Shown here: positions 25,027 through 33,632 of the stretch, piece by piece
Numbering within the stretch: the first letter of the stretch is position 1
How the letters are laid out: every line of letters begins with the position of its first letter
Source of the DNA: Caldisphaera sp.
GTDB lineage: Archaea > Thermoproteota > Thermoprotei_A > Sulfolobales > Acidilobaceae
Length of the DNA stretch: 44,708 nucleotides
Assembly (NCBI GenBank): GCA_002877855.1
Contig: PNIA01000009.1
Span: 1 to 44,708, forward strand
Reading direction: 5' to 3'
Translations under genes and position numbers: made by a program
The notes under the pieces: generated by a model
Told to the model about the DNA's origin: nothing
Seen by the model: the letters and a program-made list of their open reading frames with translations, nothing else
The model's database searches: none

Positions 25027-26703
25027 TCATTGTTCTAATTTAACATTTGCTATAACAGATCTAACTATCTTTTCTGGATCTTCTTCTTTTCCATCAATTT
25101 TAGGCAATTCTATAGATTTTGACACTATTTTTACAAGTTTTTCAATAATTTTTTCATTATTATTTTTCCCATCAGTACCCCATTTATCCGGGGGGATTGA
25201 TAATATGGATAAGCTTCTAGCAATTTCTGGAATATATTTTGATATAGTTACTATTTTTTCTCTTAATGTACGTTCGCTGTTCTTTTTTGAAATATATAAC
25301 CTTAAACTCCTTGCAATTTCTTGAACAGCATTTTTAATTTCACTTTCTAACTCTTGAACTTCACTAAGACTTTCTTTACCAACACCTTTATAAGGTACCT
25401 TTGTACTGGCAACATGAACTAAAACAACTAATGGCATAGGCTCTTCAATATTATATAGCTTCCAGTTTATTGAGCTTACTACCTTATATGAAACATCTTC
25501 TCTCTCTTCATATAATAATGGAATTTTGTTAGCATATCTTAACAGCACGGGCTCCTCTGTAGGAATTATGTTACCTCCATAAGCAATTCCTGCCTCAACT
25601 ATAAATGGGTGACCTTCATATGCCCTAGCCTGTCTTGTTATAGCCTTTACCCATTCAGCATTAAATAATCTCTTCAAACCTACTTCAATTAATTCTTCAC
25701 CTATTGGACTTAGATAATCACTTCTTGGAGGTCTAAAGTTTTTGTATGTTCTTAATCCAGTAGCCACTACTTGCAAAAGTTTTGAGTTTCCTTTTTCAAT
25801 AAGCATTTTAGGATTCATGTTTGGATCAATACCTATGCTTTCAAGAAACTTTCTTGCAGTTATTTCACCTATACTCTGAAATTCTTCTACCATAAATTCT
25901 AGCATTGTTTTTGTTTTTGTAAAAGAAACCATGGCTTTAAGTTGCTCTATATCAATGCCATGAGGGTGTGGCTTTGCTTCACTTGGTGGTTTTGGCATTT
26001 TTTTGGTAACCCTTGGAAAATAGTATATTTCATTTTCTGGGGTTTCAAAAACTATCTCAGCATAAGGAGCTATAAGTGCTGTTCTTTTTATGTATTCAAT
26101 AATTTTTTGTTTTGCTCTTATCCAATCACCTTCTAATGTTAGATAAACTTTTGTACCATGCCAATTACTTCTTTTAAGAAGTTGACCTTCTTCAATTATA
26201 ACTGGCTCATTTTTCTTAATGTCTATTAGTAATTTTTTATAATAAATATTATCACTTGAATCTGTAGAAGATACAATAAAAACGGGTTGACCTGTTGTCA
26301 TCTGAGAATACAATATTGCTGCTTTAACACCGAGGCCGTACATACCCCTTGTTTGTCTAATTACATACTTACTACTATACAAAACTTTACCAAAAGCATT
26401 TGCTATCTCATTTGGAGGCACTCCAATACCATTATCTTCAACTGCTACCTCGTATTTAGCAGGCTTATCATCTGTAGCTGCCTCTACCTCTTTTATTGAT
26501 ATCTTAACCTCAGGCAATACATTATGACTGTCCGTTGCATCTAAAGAATTTTCTACAAGTTCTCTAACAGTTTGATATATAGCTCTTGTTGGATTTGAAA
26601 AGCCCGCTAATTCTTTATTTTTGGCAAAAAACTCAGCTATACTCATCTCTCTATATTTTTCTTGTGCTTTAATTCTTTCTTCCGATTCGGCCTCGGCGCT
26701 CAT
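25027..26703 (-). CDS. top6B: DNA topoisomerase VI subunit B (GHKL ATPase)
   Basis: The 558-residue ATPase subunit of topoisomerase VI. The Bergerat fold is intact: Asn/Glu box [20 protein letters not shown], then [12 protein letters not shown] for the nucleotide lid, and further [13 protein letters not shown] helix-two-turn-helix region (about residues 230-310) and the transducer domain, including the segment with [10 protein letters not shown], follow. ATP-driven dimerisation opens and closes the gate of the A2B2 complex. ATG 26703 follows GAGGTG. A TATA-like GTTATATAC about 60 bases upstream would serve the top6B-top6A operon. Confidence 0.97.
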   Translation of the reverse strand: MSAEAESEERIKAQEKYREMSIAEFFAKNKELAGFSNPTRAIYQTVRELVENSLDATDSHNVLPEVKISIKEVEAATDDKPAKYEVAVEDNGIGVPPNEIANAFGKVLYSSKYVIRQTRGMYGLGVKAAILYSQMTTGQPVFIVSSTDSSDNIYYKKLLIDIKKNEPVIIEEGQLLKRSNWHGTKVYLTLEGDWIRAKQKIIEYIKRTALIAPYAEIVFETPENEIYYFPRVTKKMPKPPSEAKPHPHGIDIEQLKAMVSFTKTKTMLEFMVEEFQSIGEITARKFLESIGIDPNMNPKMLIEKGNSKLLQVVATGLRTYKNFRPPRSDYLSPIGEELIEVGLKRLFNAEWVKAITRQARAYEGHPFIVEAGIAYGGNIIPTEEPVLLRYANKIPLLYEEREDVSYKVVSSINWKLYNIEEPMPLVVLVHVASTKVPYKGVGKESLSEVQELESEIKNAVQEIARSLRLYISKKNSERTLREKIVTISKYIPEIARSLSILSIPPDKWGTDGKNNNEKIIEKLVKIVSKSIELPKIDGKEEDPEKIVRSVIANVKLEQ

Positions 26704-26806
26704 TTTTTTACACCTCTTAAATTCTTTTAACTTACCGGACTTAATACCAGTATAAGGTATATAACTAAGGTTTTAATAATTTAATAAAAAATTTATATTA
26801 TAATTT

Positions 26807-27745
26807 TTAAAATACTTTAAGAATAGATGCAGCCAATATAGGTAATGTTATGGTTGCATCTCCATAAACTATAGATTTTTTGGCCTTAGGTTTAACTTTT
26901 CCCCAGGTTATTGCTTCTCTTGGCATAGCTCCGCTTAGGCTTCCATCCCATTCTGACGCTGTAGTTAAATAAACAACATAGTCTAATCCATTCCTAAATT
27001 GACTCCACCAAATAGCATGATGCTTGCTGATCCCTCCTCCAATAATAAGCGCTGTAGCTTTTTCTTTCTCATCAAAAAATATATCAGAAAGTTTTTTCAT
27101 ATCTATGAAATAGTTTACCTTAAAATCTTTGTATTTTTGCGATTCCATAAACAAATCAGTGCCGAAAGCTCCATCAGGCCAGCCAGGTACAAAGACATCT
27201 ACGCCTGAGTTTCTCGAGGCCCTTAAGAAACTATTTTCATCACTTATCATACTTCCTGCCAAATTCAAAAGCTCGTAAACCCCCCACTCATTTTTTATTT
27301 TAACTGCTTCTTTAACTAGTTTTTTAACAAACTCTTCTACTTTAAGACCATAATCATCAATTCGTATGAAGACATTTCCTAGTCTATGTATATTGTTTTT
27401 ATAAAGATTTTCATCATCAGATTCAAAATATCCTTTAAAGTATATGCCTCCATTAGATCTTGCTATATCGTGATCTAATGCGCCACACGTAGTTATGATT
27501 ACGTTAAATGCTTTCTTTTCTATCAGTTGAGTTATAATCCCCCTTAGACCTGTTGATATTAAATTACCAGTAAAAGTCAAAATCCTTACATTTGATTCCT
27601 TTAGACCTTCAGTTAATATATTTGCAGATTCGTAAATATGGCCAGCCATAAACCCATAGATATCTCCATAAATCTCTATCAATTTTTCAACTGGCATGTT
27701 TGGATCTATTCTAACATCTTTAACTGGTTTAATTTCCATTTCCAT
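26807..27745 (-). CDS. dys: deoxyhypusine synthase
   Basis: Transfers the aminobutyl group of spermidine to a lysine of translation factor aIF5A, the first step of hypusination. The NAD-binding Rossmann-like pattern (TFTGNLISTGLRGIITQLI, TTCGALDHDIARS), the GWPDGAFGTD segment and the catalytic lysine in GGGISKHHAIWW (Lys241 in this numbering) are all present. The tail TTASEWDGSLSGAMPREAITWGK is characteristic. The longest frame opens at 27787, but its first residues are hydrophobic and unlike the family; ATG 27745 (or 27739) gives a normal N-terminus. The stop is about 100 bases from the top6B start, so this gene is a separate unit. It is divergent from the pilin gene. Confidence 0.94.
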   Translation of the reverse strand: MEMEIKPVKDVRIDPNMPVEKLIEIYGDIYGFMAGHIYESANILTEGLKESNVRILTFTGNLISTGLRGIITQLIEKKAFNVIITTCGALDHDIARSNGGIYFKGYFESDDENLYKNNIHRLGNVFIRIDDYGLKVEEFVKKLVKEAVKIKNEWGVYELLNLAGSMISDENSFLRASRNSGVDVFVPGWPDGAFGTDLFMESQKYKDFKVNYFIDMKKLSDIFFDEKEKATALIIGGGISKHHAIWWSQFRNGLDYVVYLTTASEWDGSLSGAMPREAITWGKVKPKAKKSIVYGDATITLPILAASILKVF

Positions 27746-27812
27746 CACATTTTTACTAAATAGCATACATAAATAAAAGCTTAACACAAAGATCTTATTA
27801 TGGGATTAAGTA

Positions 27813-27820
27813 CTATATAA
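27813..27820 (+). promoter_or_regulatory. TATA box of the pilus gene cluster
   Basis: CTATATAA is a near-consensus element. It predicts a start at about 27843 and a leader of roughly 38 bases before the TTG of the pilin gene. Confidence 0.45.
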
Positions 27821-27880
27821 GCATTTCTATATTGAAATGAAAATAATTTTTAGCATAAAAGATCTATTTGGTGAATGAAC

Positions 27881-28318
27881 TTGAGAAAGAGAAGTCTGTC
27901 TAATTTAATTGGCACTGTTATTTTAATTAGCGCAACATTAATTGGAGGTGTTCTTGTTTACAATTATTTCCAAAAATCTTTAACTACAATGGAAAATATG
28001 GGACAAGGTGTAAATATAATAGCAAACTCACAGACAATTAGCAGTAATAGCCAAATTATATATATAAAAATTACAAACGATATGCAGAGTCAAATTAAAA
28101 TAACCGGAATATATGGAATTTATCAAAATGGAACGCAAGAAAACATAACACTATCGTCAAACAATATAGTTCCTGATGTAATAAATAAATATATTAATCC
28201 TGGTGAGTCAATATCATTTGTTGTTTATACGTCGTCTAGTTTGCAATCAATATTTCTACAATATAACGATACACAATCAAACACAATTATGTCAACTCAA
28301 CCAGTTAATCTAAAGTGA
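27881..28318 (+). CDS. type IV pilin-like protein with class III signal peptide
   Basis: A 145-residue secreted structural protein. The N-terminus MRKRSLSNLIGTVILISATLIGG is a basic head followed by a hydrophobic helix, the form cleaved by archaeal prepilin peptidase (PibD), probably after RS. The rest is rich in Ser, Thr, Asn and Gln with aromatic strands, as in archaeal pilins and surface filaments. TTG 27881 is preferred over ATG 27875 because GGTGA (27870-27874) directly abuts the ATG but is six bases from the TTG. The stop TGA is five bases from the start of the secretion ATPase gene, and a TadC-like gene follows, so the three form one operon. Adhesion pilus is likelier than archaellum since no other arl genes are present. 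Confidence 0.8.
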   Translation: MRKRSLSNLIGTVILISATLIGGVLVYNYFQKSLTTMENMGQGVNIIANSQTISSNSQIIYIKITNDMQSQIKITGIYGIYQNGTQENITLSSNNIVPDVINKYINPGESISFVVYTSSSLQSIFLQYNDTQSNTIMSTQPVNLK

Positions 28319-28323
28319 TTAAA

Positions 28324-29739
28324 TTGAGACTAGGCTTAGAAAAAGCCTTCAAAATAATTAAAAATAATAAAACCGAGGAAAAAGATACAAAAGAAAATTT
28401 TTATGAGCAGGAAGATAATCTTTTTAAAAATCCACCAAAATGGTCAGTTATTGCACAATATAAAATAGGCCCAGTTAATTATTATGTATATAGAGGAGAA
28501 GATAATCTAGTTCACCTTTACATAAATGAACCAAAAATAGAAATGAATATAGATTTACTGACAGGATTGAAAAAGGATACAAACGAAGAAGAAAGATATC
28601 TAATTAATAAATATAAAAGCGGTTATGGAAAAATCTATCCATTAATTATTGACCCCCATATAGATGAAATATCATATAATGGATATACTAATAATATAAG
28701 CGCTATACACAAATTAGTTCCATCGAGATGGATCATGGTTGATATAAAATTAGAAAAAGAAGAATCTGATTCCTTAGTTATTGAACTTGCTAGAAAAGCA
28801 AATAAAGTGGTTAGTCTTACTACCCCATATATAGAAGGTATAACAGATGATGGCAATAGGGTATCTGTTTCGTTCCTTAATGAAATCTCCCATTTTGGCA
28901 GTAACTTTGTTCTAAGAAAATATCCAGAAAAGCCATTGACCATGTCTGATTTACTTGCATCCAAAGTGTTAAGCCCCATTATAGCGGCATATATATGGCT
29001 TTTGGCTGAGGCGCAGGGATTTTTGATAATATCTGGAAGCATGGGAAGCGGAAAGACGACTTTATTACAATCAATAGCAAGTCTTTTACCACCTTATAGC
29101 AAAGTAATTACAATAGAAGATACCCCTGAACTAAAGTTAATCTCACCAAATTGGGATTCTTTTATAACAAGGCCAAAACTTCCTGGTAGCGAAGTCCAAG
29201 AAATCAATATGGAAGACTTATTAAAATATGCATTAAGAAGAAGAGCAGATTATGTTATAGTAGGAGAAGTTAGAGGAAGAGAAGCAAAGGTGCTTGCGCA
29301 GGCTGCTACAAGTGGTTATGGAGCTATGACTACAATTCACTCAGATTCTCCTGAAGGAGTAATATCAAGGCTTACCTTAGAACCAATAAAGTTGCCTTCC
29401 CTTTTCATAAAGTCAATTACAGCAATAATCCAAATAAGAACATTACCTTCCTTAGGAGGAAAGGCGATAAGAAGGGTATATGAAATAGACGAAGTTGATG
29501 ATGAGGAATTATTAAATATATACAAGCTAGGATATCAAACGAATGATATAGATAATATCGTAAGAAAAAGCAAGAAACTAGAGATTGCAAGCAACAGACT
29601 TGGGTTCAATTATAATGAAATCTCTGAAGAAATGAAATCTAGAATAGAATTTTTAGAAAATACCATAGGGAAAAGCCCTGAAGATTTCTATGTTTCTTTA
29701 TCAAGATACTATGTAGAAAAATATGGAGATGTATTATGA
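28324..29739 (+). CDS. type IV pilus assembly / secretion ATPase (TadA/PilB/ArlI class)
   Basis: A 471-residue hexameric ATPase that powers pilin polymerisation. An N-terminal non-conserved region (to about 110) precedes the IDPHIDEISYNG motif typical of archaeal secretion ATPases. Walker A SGSMGSGKTTLLQ lies near residues 236-248, the Asp box in ITIEDTPELKL, Walker B VIVGEVRGREA and the His box in TTIHSDSPEG. GTG at 28315 overlaps the pilin stop and is part of the site AAGTGA; TTG 28324, five bases further, gives the start. Its own stop overlaps the ATG of the TadC-like gene (ATGA). Assigned to a type IV pilus rather than the archaellum from the neighbouring pilin. Confidence 0.92.
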   Translation: MRLGLEKAFKIIKNNKTEEKDTKENFYEQEDNLFKNPPKWSVIAQYKIGPVNYYVYRGEDNLVHLYINEPKIEMNIDLLTGLKKDTNEEERYLINKYKSGYGKIYPLIIDPHIDEISYNGYTNNISAIHKLVPSRWIMVDIKLEKEESDSLVIELARKANKVVSLTTPYIEGITDDGNRVSVSFLNEISHFGSNFVLRKYPEKPLTMSDLLASKVLSPIIAAYIWLLAEAQGFLIISGSMGSGKTTLLQSIASLLPPYSKVITIEDTPELKLISPNWDSFITRPKLPGSEVQEINMEDLLKYALRRRADYVIVGEVRGREAKVLAQAATSGYGAMTTIHSDSPEGVISRLTLEPIKLPSLFIKSITAIIQIRTLPSLGGKAIRRVYEIDEVDDEELLNIYKLGYQTNDIDNIVRKSKKLEIASNRLGFNYNEISEEMKSRIEFLENTIGKSPEDFYVSLSRYYVEKYGDVL

Positions 29740-31118
29740 TAAGCATCTATATTAAAAAGTTTGATTACTTAAAACTAGATATAAAAACCATAATTCTAAT
29801 TAAAAAAGTAAGTAGACTACTTAAAATGATCTCTTTTTTAATGTTTATTATTTTAATTTACCTAATAATAGTCCATAAATTTTTTATTGTTTCTTTGCTA
29901 AGTTTAATTTCAATATTGTTTTTCTTTTCTGATTTTTGGATTCCAGAGATTTGGCTTAAGATCTTAAATAATGGAATCGAATATGAGTTACCATCTCTTT
30001 TGGCATTTCTAATACCATATGCCTCTACAACAAGAAACCTTATAGATTTATTGCTAACTATGCCAGATTCCTTAAAATTAAAGTATATAAAGAAAGAAAT
30101 TGAAAGACTTAAAATTATTTTGAATTTTACCCAAGATAGTAGAAAGGCTTTATCCAAACTGGGTGAAACGACACCTAATTTAAGATTTAAGAGGCTTATT
30201 GTAGATTATGTTCAATCAGAATATATGGGGACTTCGAAGAATAAAATTGCAATGCTTTTATATAAGTATGCAATTTATGGAATAAGGGATGGATGGAAAA
30301 ATTATATAGAGCTGGGTAAGGAATTTGTGGAAATCAGCATAGGGATTATTTTATCAATAGGCGTATTAGCAATATTAATATTATTTAATGGATCAAACTT
30401 ATTATTTATTGTATTAGTCTTTGGATTATTTTTCATTCCTTTAATTTCTATCCTGCTGCTCTTATTGAGACCAAAAATAGGTGAGCCTCAAGACAACTAT
30501 TTCGTTGAAATTTTATCCATAGTATTCCCATTAATCTCTTCTTTTCTCATATTAAAAAGCATGGTTTACTTTTCATTAATACCGCTTATAATAGGCTCTA
30601 TAATATTAGAATTTTATTATAGAGAAACAGAGAAAAGAATTGATATAGCTTTATCAAATTTAAGAACAGCCTCAGAAAAAGCAAAGATTGGAAAAAGGTT
30701 TGATTTAGAGTTAAACAGAGCTAAAATATTAGCAAACAATATAATTCAAGCTATTTTGGAATCAGAAAAAATAGCTGGAAAAATAGGAGTTAGCAATGCC
30801 ATAGAAGGAATTAGACTAATAATTGAAGAATCTAGAAGACTATCAAACTCTATAAAAGCACAGTCAATCTTTATGATGTCGATTGCTATTATTTCTCCAC
30901 TAATATCAATATTTGCCATTAATATTATTTCTAGTACTTTTCTCAATTCATACCAATTCATACCAATTAACTATAACATGTTTTCTTTTTCAAAAATTAT
31001 AATAGCATCCCTTTCTCCATTAACCGTTTTACCTATTTCAATATTATATAGAGGTAAAATTCCAACACTTATACCAAGCTTACTATCTACATTGTTAGTT
31101 ATATTATTACTCAGATAA
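29736..31118 (+). CDS. type IV pilus platform membrane protein (TadC/ArlJ class)
   Basis: A 460-residue polytopic membrane protein. The first two hydrophobic segments (residues about 30-70) are followed by a basic cytoplasmic domain with the motif region LPSLLAFLIPYASTTRNLIDLLLTMPDS. A second pair of segments precedes a second cytoplasmic part around KIAGKIGVSNAIEGIRLIIEESRRLS, and three segments close the protein. The duplicated T2SSF-like layout is that of the platform protein which connects the ATPase to the filament. The start ATG overlaps the ATPase stop, with GGAGATG upstream, indicating coupling. The 3' end overlaps the convergent endonuclease-like gene by 12 bases. No prepilin peptidase is encoded in the window, so it must act from elsewhere. 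Confidence 0.88.
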   Translation: MISIYIKKFDYLKLDIKTIILIKKVSRLLKMISFLMFIILIYLIIVHKFFIVSLLSLISILFFFSDFWIPEIWLKILNNGIEYELPSLLAFLIPYASTTRNLIDLLLTMPDSLKLKYIKKEIERLKIILNFTQDSRKALSKLGETTPNLRFKRLIVDYVQSEYMGTSKNKIAMLLYKYAIYGIRDGWKNYIELGKEFVEISIGIILSIGVLAILILFNGSNLLFIVLVFGLFFIPLISILLLLLRPKIGEPQDNYFVEILSIVFPLISSFLILKSMVYFSLIPLIIGSIILEFYYRETEKRIDIALSNLRTASEKAKIGKRFDLELNRAKILANNIIQAILESEKIAGKIGVSNAIEGIRLIIEESRRLSNSIKAQSIFMMSIAIISPLISIFAINIISSTFLNSYQFIPINYNMFSFSKIIIASLSPLTVLPISILYRGKIPTLIPSLLSTLLVILLLR

Positions 31119-31613
31119 TAAATTAAAATAAAATAACCTTGACTCATAGTATGTTATTTCTCCATTTTTATCAACTATGGCTATAACTGGTATATGAGAA
31201 TCTGCAACAGCTAAATTACTCCACTCTGCAATCTGAGAAGTAGTTATCGAATTACCTTCCCCTAATACTAAAACCTCAAATTTCTTAAGATTGGCTGTTT
31301 CGGAGATAAGAGTATTATCTCTTGAACCTTCCCAAACCCTTCTTCCTCTTCTCCTTAAATCAAAATAAACTAAAAAAATATTTAAAGGTATTTTATAATA
31401 TTTTATGATTTCTAGTGCTTTTTTCCAACTCGTTTGGCCATTCATATTTGCCCTCTCAATAGCAACTAAATATGAACCTTCCAAACTGCTTATATAATTA
31501 TTTACCATTAAACCATTTTTTTCTAATTGCTCACAAAAATCTTTGTTATTACAAGCTTTTACTGACATTTTTCCTTTTTCCATTGCTAACTCTAAGTAGT
31601 TTTCTTTTGACAT
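31107..31613 (-). CDS. tRNA-splicing endonuclease-like protein, probably structural subunit
   Basis: A 168-residue protein. The middle segment FLVYFDLRRRGRRVWEG and the end VIAIVDKNGEITYYESRLFYFNL match the C-terminal nuclease-fold domain of EndA proteins, in which the first contains the family's Tyr-Asp-Leu-Arg pattern and the second the closing strands. The catalytic His and Lys contexts of active subunits (HS.....K) are not clear: only SHIP appears. Crenarchaeal splicing endonucleases are alpha2beta2, with one non-catalytic subunit, which this may be. The ATG start follows GAGGGAAGAG. It is adjacent to the DUF373 gene (two bases apart), with which it should be co-transcribed. A catalytic partner is not in the window. 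Assignment is tentative. Confidence 0.55.
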   Translation of the reverse strand: MSKENYLELAMEKGKMSVKACNNKDFCEQLEKNGLMVNNYISSLEGSYLVAIERANMNGQTSWKKALEIIKYYKIPLNIFLVYFDLRRRGRRVWEGSRDNTLISETANLKKFEVLVLGEGNSITTSQIAEWSNLAVADSHIPVIAIVDKNGEITYYESRLFYFNLLSE

Positions 31614-31614
31614 T

Positions 31615-32748
31615 TTATTTCTCTTCCCTCTTCAAACGCCTAAAATATAAATAGTCAGCCAACTCAATTAAAGCTGCAACTCCAGCACCGGCAACACTAT
31701 ATAAAAGAAATCCACTCCCTATAAACAAATTAATTATTTCCGATCCGGTAATTATTCCTACTTTTAATCCATAATTTTCTAATGTTACTCCTAACTGAGC
31801 AAATGCGAAGGCTAAAGAAATAATTATTGCTATTGATGCTGTTTCTTTCAATATATTTAAGTTACTTTTTGTTACCTTGTAAAATATTCTAGAAACAACT
31901 ATATACAATGTAAATCCAGCAAGCAAAATTGGTATTGAATTAGCTATTATGCTACCTGAAAATATTATGAGGTTTTCTTTACTTATTGCTGAATAATATC
32001 CGGCAAGAACACTAGCCAAAATAGTCACCCCTAATATACCTATACCTGCTATCTGAAAATGACTAGTTTCTCTTAAATATTTGGCAAACCCCGTTAATAG
32101 ACTATAAGCTCTATCCTCTACATTAAATCCTTTTAATATTAAAAACACTCCTAAAACAGCTAGTATAATTTTTAATGCCAAAAATATGTACCCAAATACA
32201 GATAATATACCAAATAAAGCAATTAATATGCCTGGTATACCTAAGAAATATTTTGAATATTTAGGATCATCTATAGCCTTTCTTATATATCTTGCTAGTA
32301 AGAAATAGCTTCCTTCTACACCTAGATGCTGTTCAACTATAACCCTTCTCATACCTGCTATTGGTGCAAGCTCCCTTAATACCTCCGCTACCAAAAGCTC
32401 ATCGGTACCATCACTTACCAAATAAAATTCCACATCTTTATTGCCAATTTTTTCTAGCAATTGTTTAACCCTATCTTTGATAAGGATTTGAGCCAACATG
32501 TTGTTTGTTGCATGACCCCCTACTATAGCTATCTCAGGATCATTGCTCGTTGCTTTTAAATTCTCATATAAATTAAGACCTGCAAATATTGCATTTGTGT
32601 CAGAATCTTCTGGCCTCTTTTCTGCGAAATCTATAGCAGCCTTCATAACTTCATCTTTACCAAATATCAGAGACCTACCAGTAACGTTACCTATATCATC
32701 ATCAATATCTATTATTAATATTATTGGTTTTTTAGTTTTTTCTTCCAC
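31615..32748 (-). CDS. DUF373 family membrane protein
   Basis: A 377-residue protein. Residues 1-150 form a soluble domain starting with IILIIDIDDDIG and including AIVGGHATNNMLAQ and the Asp-rich YLVSDGTDELLVAEVLREL. This domain is the hallmark of DUF373 proteins, archaeal proteins of unknown function. Six or seven membrane segments follow from about residue 165. The pattern suggests a nucleotide- or metal-binding domain at the cytoplasmic face of a membrane protein, but no activity is known. The start GTG has AAAGGA close upstream. The gene sits directly upstream of the EndA-like gene (two bases between them), so the two form one operon. Confidence 0.82.
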   Translation of the reverse strand: MEEKTKKPIILIIDIDDDIGNVTGRSLIFGKDEVMKAAIDFAEKRPEDSDTNAIFAGLNLYENLKATSNDPEIAIVGGHATNNMLAQILIKDRVKQLLEKIGNKDVEFYLVSDGTDELLVAEVLRELAPIAGMRRVIVEQHLGVEGSYFLLARYIRKAIDDPKYSKYFLGIPGILIALFGILSVFGYIFLALKIILAVLGVFLILKGFNVEDRAYSLLTGFAKYLRETSHFQIAGIGILGVTILASVLAGYYSAISKENLIIFSGSIIANSIPILLAGFTLYIVVSRIFYKVTKSNLNILKETASIAIIISLAFAFAQLGVTLENYGLKVGIITGSEIINLFIGSGFLLYSVAGAGVAALIELADYLYFRRLKREEK

Positions 32749-32845
32749 TATCCTTTGCCCATAATATCTATATGAATTCTAAAATAATAATATTTTCTTT
32801 CATCATTTTAAGATTTATTATTAAAGCTATTTTATTTAACGCGAG

Positions 32846-32853
32846 TTTATAAT
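32846..32853 (+). promoter_or_regulatory. TATA box of the PDO gene
   Basis: TTTATAAT lies about 45 bases before the GTG start at 32895, giving an estimated leader of about 19 bases that still contains GGTGA. Confidence 0.45.
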
Positions 32854-32894
32854 CTCTGGTTTTTAGCTAATAGTATGCTGATAGGGTGAAAAAA

Positions 32895-33632
32895 GTGTCG
32901 GGAAAGTATTATGATTTAGATCTTGACGAATCATTTATAAATGAACTAAAAGAAACTCTTGCATATATGGTAAATCCGGTAACAATTAGCGTATTTGTTG
33001 ATGAAGAATGTGAAACATGCGAAGATACAATAAAACTAATAAATACTATAGCAGATGCTTCACCTATAAAAAATGGTAAAAAAATGATTGAAGTTAAAAT
33101 ATATAATAAATCAAATCAAGAAGATCTAAAGGAATTTCAAAAACAAGGAGTTGAAAGAGTTCCAGCAGTAACTCTCATAGGCGGGTTAATAAAGTATAGT
33201 GGAATACCTGCAGGAGAAGAAATAAGAGGATTTATTGAGACAATAATGAGGATAAGCGAGAATGACTCAGGATTAGAAAAAGAAACAAGAGAAGAGCTTG
33301 CAAAACTAAAAGGTAATGTACATATAGAGACTGTTATAACTCCCTCATGCCCATATTGCCCTTACGCAGTGCTATTATCAAACATGTTTGCATATGAAGC
33401 ATACAAACAAAATAATCCGAAAATACTCTCTGAAACGGTAGAAGCTTATGAAAATATGGATATAGCAGAAAAATACGGTGTAATGAGCGTACCAGCAATA
33501 GCATTAAATGGTGTAGTATCTTTTGTGGGAGTTCCCTATGAAGAAGATTTCATAACGTATATAAAAGCAGCTGCAGAAAATAAACTAAAACAAATGGTTC
33601 CTAAAGAAGAAGGAGAAGCAACTGGAATCTAA
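32895..33632 (+). CDS. pdo: protein disulfide oxidoreductase (two thioredoxin folds)
   Basis: A 245-residue cytoplasmic protein of two tandem thioredoxin folds. Each has a CxxC active site: C39-E-T-C42 in the first and C152-P-Y-C155 in the second. Each fold is completed by a cis-proline loop (ERVPAVTLIGG and MSVPAIALNGV). PDO catalyses formation and isomerisation of disulfides inside cells of hyperthermophilic archaea, where intracellular disulfides stabilise proteins. The frame opens at 32886 in GTGAAAAAA, which is the Shine-Dalgarno; GTG 32895, five bases after GGTGA, is used. The CETC site is acidic and less typical than the CPYC site. Convergent with the unknown gene at 33629, sharing four bases. 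Confidence 0.93.
   Translation: MSGKYYDLDLDESFINELKETLAYMVNPVTISVFVDEECETCEDTIKLINTIADASPIKNGKKMIEVKIYNKSNQEDLKEFQKQGVERVPAVTLIGGLIKYSGIPAGEEIRGFIETIMRISENDSGLEKETREELAKLKGNVHIETVITPSCPYCPYAVLLSNMFAYEAYKQNNPKILSETVEAYENMDIAEKYGVMSVPAIALNGVVSFVGVPYEEDFITYIKAAAENKLKQMVPKEEGEATGI

Noticed and set aside
27788..27872. Two AAGATCT copies before the pilin gene as operator sites
   Set aside because: Short AT-rich words spaced about 70 bases apart; chance occurrence is likely and no symmetry extends beyond them.
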